Shown piece by piece: positions 60,501 through 64,000 of a stretch of 64,000 nucleotides of DNA. A program made the translations under genes and the position numbers. Origin of the DNA: Sipunculus nudus. Its lineage: Eukaryota; Annelida; Sipuncula; Golfingiida; Sipunculidae. The stretch lies in assembly GCA_026874595.1 (NCBI GenBank), contig CM049315.1, positions 74,228,401 through 74,292,400 on the forward strand. The letters are read 5' to 3'. Positions within the stretch are counted from its first letter, which is position 1, and each line of letters starts with the position of its first letter. Under the pieces are notes generated by a model. It was not told the DNA's origin, searched no databases, and saw only the letters and a list, made by a program, of their open reading frames with translations.

Positions 60501-63500
60501 AGCATGTTGAGTTAACACAAAAAATAGCTTCTTCCCTTTTAAAATAAATCTATACCTGCCAAAATATTGCCCTGAAACCGATTGCTTTCTCATGTAAACA
60601 AATGTTAAAAATAGTGGACCGGGCACGATGACAGGTGTCAACATAAACACAGCGTGTGGGGTCATGTGCATCGCTGTGCCACAACACGTGTCAATCAGGA
60701 GATGCCCTGACTGACTTGGCACAAAAAATGTAATACATGTTTCTGCTGGCTGAAAAACTGTGTGATGTCCCTCTCAATCAGACCTCTGGCCACGCAGCCT
60801 TGTTGTGGTACACAGATTGTTTACCAACAAGCAGAGCCATAACATGGTGTTATACAGACATATGCAAGGAAATGGGCCCATGTGCTGGAATAGTTTTGCT
60901 GGGAAACATTTGTATAAGGTAAAACCGAACTGATAGTGTGAAAGAGTAGGTAAAATTTAGCTCCTGATTATGTCCCTTTAATCATATATCAGCTCATCAT
61001 AGTGAAACGTTATATATATTCTCATTGGCAATCCACCCAAATGTAAAAGAATATTCAAAGGAATTATCCTTACTCAAACACATAAAGTTTCACCAAATGA
61101 ACACAAGATGGCGCTGATATGCAATTGCCATTTACTGTAATTGTATCCGCCAAAACAGAGTTTTTCAGCTGCACGCCGCCGCCGCGTAGGTGTCCGGAGA
61201 ACTCCTCCGTAACCGCTGGGCGGAATTTTTACGAAACCCGGGATTATGTTCGGGTCACGTGAACTGCTGCGCCTCGATTTTGTTTTGACCTCTGACCTTT
61301 CCTCTGCGCTCTGCGTCCGTTTGTGCGTCTGTTTCCACACATAAACCCACATATCTGGGGAACCGTTTGACCGATCAGGAAAATTTTTTTGCACAAATGT
61401 AGCCCTTGGAGAGCTTTATAACATACACAAGAAATGGTGGCGCCACCTGCAACCATGTTTGCACAGTGTCCATCTGTTCGTCTGCCTTGGGTTAAAATCA
61501 CTCATATCTCGGCAGTGATTTGACTAATTGACCTGAAATTCGGCATGCGTATACATCCTGGATAGCTTTTCTGATTTTATGACAGGTGGCGCCACCTACA
61601 TTCACGTTTACGCTGCAGACATCCAAGCTCATATCTTAGGGAACCATTTGACCGATCAGGAAAATTTTTTTGCACAAATGTAGCCCTTGGAGAGCTTTAT
61701 AACATTCACAAAAAATGGTGGCGCCACCTGCAACCATGTTTGCACAGTGTCCAACTGTTCGTCTGCCTTGGGTTAAAATCACTCATATCTTTGCAGTGAC
61801 TTGACTAATTCACCTGAAATTTGGCATGCGTATACATCCTGGATAGCTTTTCTGATTTTATGACAGGTGGCGCCACCTACATTCACGTTTACGCTGCAGA
61901 CATCCAAGCTCATATCTCTGGAACCGTTTGACCGATCAGGAAAATTTTTTTGCACAAATGTAGCCCTAGGAGAGCTTTATAACATACACAAGAAATGGTG
62001 GCACCACCTGCAACCATGTTTGCACAGTGTCCATCTGTTCATCTGCCTTGGGTTAAAATCACTCATATCTCTGCAGTGATTTGACTAATTCACCTGAAAT
62101 TCGGCATGCGTATACATCCTGGATAGCTTTTCTGATTTTATGACAGGTGGCGCCCCCTACATTCATGTTTACGCTGCAGACATCCAAGCTCATATCTCGG
62201 GAACCGTTTGACCGATTGGGCCAAAATTTAGCTTGTGTATTGATCTCACATAGCTCTTTATCGTACGCAAAATTTGTGGCGCCACCTGCAGCCATTTTTG
62301 CACAGCTCCCGTCTGTTCGTTTGCCATGGGATAAAATCACTCATATCTCTGCAGTGACTTGACTAATTCACCTGAAATTCAGCATGCGTATACATCCTGG
62401 ATAGCTTTTCTGATTTTATGACAGGTGGCGCCACCTACATTCACGTTTACGCTGCAGACATCCAAGCTCATATCTCGGGAACCGTTTGACCGATTGGGCC
62501 AAAATTTTGCATGTGTATAGATCTCACATAGCTCCTCATCATACGCAAAACTGGTGGCGCCATCTGCAGCCATTTTTGCACAGCTCCCGTCTGTTTGTCT
62601 GCCATGGGATAAAATCACTCATATCTCGGCAATGGTTTGACATATCTGCCTAAAATTTTGCAGGTTTATACATCCCCGACAGCTCTCTTGATTTTATGAC
62701 AGGTGGCGCCACCTGCATTCTAGTTTATGCAGCAGACATCCAAGCTCATATCTTGGGATGCGTTTGACCGATTGGGCCAAAGTTTTGCATGTGTATAGTT
62801 CTCACATAGCTCTTTATCATACGCAAAACTGGTGGCGCCACCTTCAACCATTTTTGCACAGCGTCCATCTGTTTGTCTGCCACAGGCTAAAATCACTCAT
62901 TAACATATAGTGGTTTGACTTATCTGCCTCAAATTTTGCATATGTATACAACTTGGATGGCTTTCTGGATTTTGGGGTAGGTGGCGCAACCTACATACAC
63001 CATTTGGCTGCAGACATCCATGCTAATATGCAACACTTCACTCTATTTCCCCTTGCCACTCAATCCATGCCTCACTTCACCCGTTCCACTCTGATTTAGG
63101 CGGATACACGTAGTCGCTTGTCGACTACCCGTATTCTAGTTAATAGTGAAGACATATGTTGAGGTACCCCTTACTCACATACAGGAAATAATCATGAAAA
63201 TGACACCTTTGTTAATAAGTCACCTGGTTTGCACAGGTGAACAGTCATAAAATAGCGTCTTTAAAAATTCATATATGGCATCCATATGACAACACCTGTA
63301 GTACTCAAAGGCAAAAGACTGATGATTAAAATAACAACAATTACCAGTATTTTATTTTTCCTGTTTCTCATAGATCCTTGTCAATTTGAGTAGATTTATG
63401 TGAAAAAGTGAAAAAAATAGCCATATTATGTGTAGGTTACTGCATAGTAAGTTTGCAAAAATGTAAAACAAACAAAAACTGAAAATTACAAAAAAATTAT

Positions 63501-64000
63501 TTGACTGAATTAAATGGTTAAGATTTATCTATGAAATAAATCATAATACTGTTTAACTTTTTTCATATGTTACCCATTCAGTGGCCAAATTTGACTTCCC
63601 TCCAGTAAAGCCCAATGTTTAGGCTGTTTTTTTAATTTGTAGTTGTCAGGTTGTAACAATCAAGATTAAGCCAGACTTTGCTTTAGTACCAGTAACATGG
63701 ATTACATTAGAACTGCTCATAGCTAGGTGAAGCTGGTATAATACATTTATTATATACAACAAAAGTCAGACAGGTGTTTTCTGCCTTTATAGTTCACATG
63801 GTGCATGTAAGTATGGCTAATGATGTCAGTAATTTAAAAATCAGATATAAATAAAACGTTACATGACAAGTGAACTCTCTCCCTGCATGTGTCCATTCCT
63901 AGTGCTAAGTTGACAATTATGCATCAGACCCTCATACTTCATTGAAACATTTGTTGCTTTGTCTTTGGACATTTTACCAGGCAACAACTTGAAGCAATGT
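42409..64000 (+). CDS. split gene for an RRM-domain RNA-binding protein (partial)
   Basis: Six exons join in frame: 42409-42504, 43800-43888, 45788-45915, 59536-59622, 60151-60271 and 63981 onward. All introns are GT-AG. Junction phases are 0, 2, 1, 1 and 2, each matched on both sides. The joined start encodes one RRM: RNP2 is TFVGNIP (exon 1), helix 1 is EQLEEMFDHCGKIEEI (exon 2), and RNP1 YKFGFVRF is built across the exon 2-3 junction. Helix 2 is EVLRAVREMDGW. RRMs bind single-stranded RNA. After the RRM comes a Ser/Lys linker, then a helical region (LNWLTKLYES, LLEASRVRDKLLP, LDLNQLEEAAKDHEQQLEAM). No second domain is visible before the window ends. ATGs at 42424 and 42427 are possible starts, or the exon may continue an upstream one. 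Orthology is not recognised. Confidence 0.85.
42505..43799 (+). other. RRM gene intron 1
   Basis: GT-AG intron of 1295 bp. No embedded gene or clear repeat is seen. Confidence 0.75.
43800..43888 (+). CDS. RRM gene exon 2
   Basis: Acceptor TTTTGTAACAG, donor GTATTG. Encodes EQLEEMFDHCGKIEEISVAT and the start of RNP1 (KYKFG). Ends with two bases of a Gly codon completed in the next exon. Confidence 0.85.
43889..45787 (+). other. RRM gene intron 2
   Basis: GT-AG intron of 1899 bp. A - strand block at 45101-45370 with phrases such as GGTTTCCTCCTCCC resembles a decayed interspersed repeat; nothing else is supported. Confidence 0.7.
45788..45915 (+). CDS. RRM gene exon 3
   Basis: Acceptor TTCTTGTACAG, donor GTAAGC. 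Encodes FVRFGTQDEVLRAVREMDGW, the last RRM strand (LKLKVEVES) and a Ser/Ala linker. Ends in phase 1. Confidence 0.88.
46630..47120 (+). repeat. AGGTCA-rich tandem units, block 1
   Basis: Units of about 140 bp repeat GAGGTCACAAGGTCAAAGG followed by CAAGGTCAC (near 46644, 46790, 46928 and 47065), each with a TTTCATCC...TTTCACATA phrase. The core contains AGGTCAAAGGTCA and TCAAGGTCA. Confidence 0.85.
48516..50403 (+). mobile_element. Helitron-like element HEL-2
   Basis: The right end has a 6-bp-stem hairpin GGCACC-TGC-GGTGCC (50376-50390), then AAGAAATAT and CTAG (50400-50403) followed by T: the canonical Helitron 3' end. The left end is placed at TC (48516) after A, by alignment with HEL-1. 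The interior has a CTGGTGGCGCCACCTA palindrome (about 48850) and many AGGTCA-rich units of about 140-150 bp (49190-50235). No Rep/helicase, so non-autonomous. Confidence 0.72.
49190..50235 (+). repeat. AGGTCA-rich tandem units, block 2
   Basis: About eight units with GGTCAAAGGTCAAGGTCAC-type cores near 49192, 49328, 49471, 49613, 49764, 49903, 50077 and 50216. TTTTATTGATGTAT and TTTCAAACTTGACTT phrases lie between them. Confidence 0.85.
51327..51790 (+). mobile_element. TTAA-type MITE inside E5, copy B
   Basis: TTAA flanks both ends (51323-51326 and 51791-51794). The inverted ends are AGGTGCTCATTCACCTACC and, inverted, AGGGTCCCAATCACCTATC. A related uninterrupted sequence, AGATATTAAGGAAAA at about 52450, shows the site before insertion. 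Same terminal type as 25547-25991 and 60481-60977, with a different interior. Confidence 0.8.
53193..54776 (+). repeat. 1.58-kb near-identical duplicate, copy 2
   Basis: Partner of 40061-41646, same orientation, 13.1 kb away. Confidence 0.9.
55466..55753 (+). pseudogene. probable pogo/Tigger transposase C-terminal remnant
   Basis: Encodes DIVSMVKEDG, an acidic linker, then PVTLREALKGGRV and LQYTEQQGF. This order (DIV, acidic run, P-x-T-x-x-EA, EQQG) resembles the tail of pogo/Tigger-type transposases. No DDE core is found upstream in frame, so it is a fragment at best. Confidence 0.35.
55935..56921. mobile_element. pogo-like non-autonomous element
   Basis: The left end after TA reads CAGTGAAACCTCTTTGTGTC; the right end, inverted, reads TAGTAAAACCTTGTTGTGTT. 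Both are followed inward by further TCGAA/TCGAAG motifs. Terminal CAGTNAAACCTC with TGTGTCGAA and a TA target is the pogo/Tigger type. The right-hand TA reads CA. No transposase inside. Confidence 0.65.
56922..58271. other. intron 3 DNA without assigned element
   Basis: AT-rich. At about 57535-57650 a low-complexity TTTTTGGTA-like stretch occurs. No gene is supported. Confidence 0.45.
58272..59317 (+). mobile_element. Helitron-like element HEL-1
   Basis: Starts TC after A (58271/58272) and ends CTAG before T (59314-59318). A hairpin GGCACC-TGC-GGTGCC (59290-59304) lies 9 nt before CTAG: the canonical A|TC...CTAG|T Helitron form. The left tip also folds (GTATCCC at 58269-58275 with GGGATAC at 58289-58295). 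The interior has about two and a half units of roughly 340 bp, each with a GGTGGCGCCACC palindrome (about 58592 and 58914-58933). It has the same 3' end as HEL-2. No protein is encoded. Confidence 0.82.
59536..59622 (+). CDS. RRM gene exon 4
   Basis: Acceptor TTTATTTCAG, donor GTAGGC; 87 bp. Phase 1 in and phase 1 out. Encodes QKSGGTSRISQEALNWLTKL and a Ser-rich end. The preceding intron is 13.6 kb and packed with transposons. Confidence 0.82.
60151..60271 (+). CDS. RRM gene exon 5
   Basis: Acceptor GTTTTTTCAG, donor GTATGT; 121 bp. Phase 1 in, phase 2 out. Encodes EVAQCLLEASRVRDKLLPAY then SKAPVSLLDLNQLEEAAKDH, predicted helical. Confidence 0.82.
60481..60977 (-). mobile_element. TTAA-type MITE, copy C (intron 5)
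   Basis: TTAA on both sides (60477-60480 and 60978-60981), AGGGGCCCAATCACC left end and GTCCCT right end. Full-length inverted relative of 25547-25991, about 50 bp longer. It lies in the intron between exons 5 and 6. Confidence 0.8.
61146..63139 (+). mobile_element. Helitron-like element HEL-3 (intron 5)
   Basis: The right end has a hairpin GTAGTCG-CTTGT-CGACTAC (63110-63128), extendable by ATAC/GTAT, then CCGTATT and CTAG (63136-63139) before T. The left end is placed at TC (61146) after A; GTATCCGCC (61143-61151) is inverted as GGCGGATAC at 63099-63107. Upstream TAATTGTATCC is shared with HEL-1's left flank, so the true left edge may lie some bases further left. The interior is a dimeric tandem array. 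No Rep/helicase. Confidence 0.72.
61300..63010 (+). repeat. dimeric tandem array, about 279-bp period
   Basis: Twelve GGTGGCGCCACC sites or variants start at 61437, 61585, 61717, 61866, 61997, 62146, 62275, 62424, 62553, 62702, 62831 and 62980, with spacings alternating 148-149 and 129-132. One half-unit carries CTCATATCTCGGGAACCG and TTTGACCGATTGGGCC; the other carries TTTGACTAATTCACCTGAAA and ATCCTGGATAGCTTTTC. Half-units are related in plan but not closely in sequence. Confidence 0.92.
63140..63980. other. rest of RRM intron 5
   Basis: AT-rich intron DNA after HEL-3. No further feature is seen. Confidence 0.55.
63981..64000 (+). CDS. RRM gene exon 6 (cut by window end)
   Basis: Acceptor ATTTTACCAG; in phase 2 it continues the protein as EQQLEAM. 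Only 20 bases are visible. Confidence 0.6.

Overview
The window looks like nuclear DNA of a marine invertebrate, most probably a mollusc (inference). It is AT-rich and has compact intronless genes next to one gene with long, repeat-filled introns. It also has many AT/CT microsatellites and a transposon set known from molluscs and other marine animals: a Gmr1-type Ty3/gypsy element, Helitrons, Helentron-like elements with internal tandem repeats, hAT, pogo and TTAA-type MITEs. The species cannot be named from the sequence alone.

Three host genes can be supported, all on the + strand. (1) 1727-2776 is a single-exon ankyrin-repeat protein of 349 aa with an ANKRD34-like layout. (2) 21649-22449 is a single-exon 266 aa membrane enzyme of the very-long-chain enoyl-CoA reductase (TECR) family that lacks the usual N-terminal ubiquitin-like domain; a perfect CRE lies just upstream. 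(3) 42409 to beyond 64000 is a split RNA-recognition-motif (RRM) gene. Its six visible exons (42409-42504, 43800-43888, 45788-45915, 59536-59622, 60151-60271, 63981-) have canonical splice sites and agree in phase at every junction. No single ORF reveals it.

Regions: 1-9.4 kb holds the ankyrin gene, AT/CT microsatellites and a foldback element inside a CT repeat. 9411-16443 is a complete but inactivated LTR retrotransposon on the - strand with a 4-bp TAAT duplication. Its integrase lies upstream of its reverse transcriptase, and its primer site matches tRNA-Pro. 16.9-19.7 kb is a decayed L1/Tx1-like LINE between AAT repeats. 21-25 kb holds the TECR-like gene and a nested pair of DNA elements. 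25.5-28.5 kb holds MITEs and an interrupted solo LTR. 30-42 kb is stacked Helentron-like elements carrying a tandem array of about 330 bp per unit, with a hAT element (8-bp duplication) inside. 42.4-64 kb is the RRM gene, whose introns are filled with Helentron-like elements, three Helitrons with hairpin-CTAG ends, TTAA MITEs and pogo-type debris.

The most unusual signal is shared by otherwise different rolling-circle-type elements. Their tandem arrays repeat a palindrome centred on GGTGGCGCCACC, which contains two opposed CTCF-like cores. In the array at 61.4-63.0 kb it recurs at strictly alternating spacings of about 149 and 130 bp. A second group of arrays (46.6-50.3 kb) is dense in AGGTCA nuclear-receptor half-sites.
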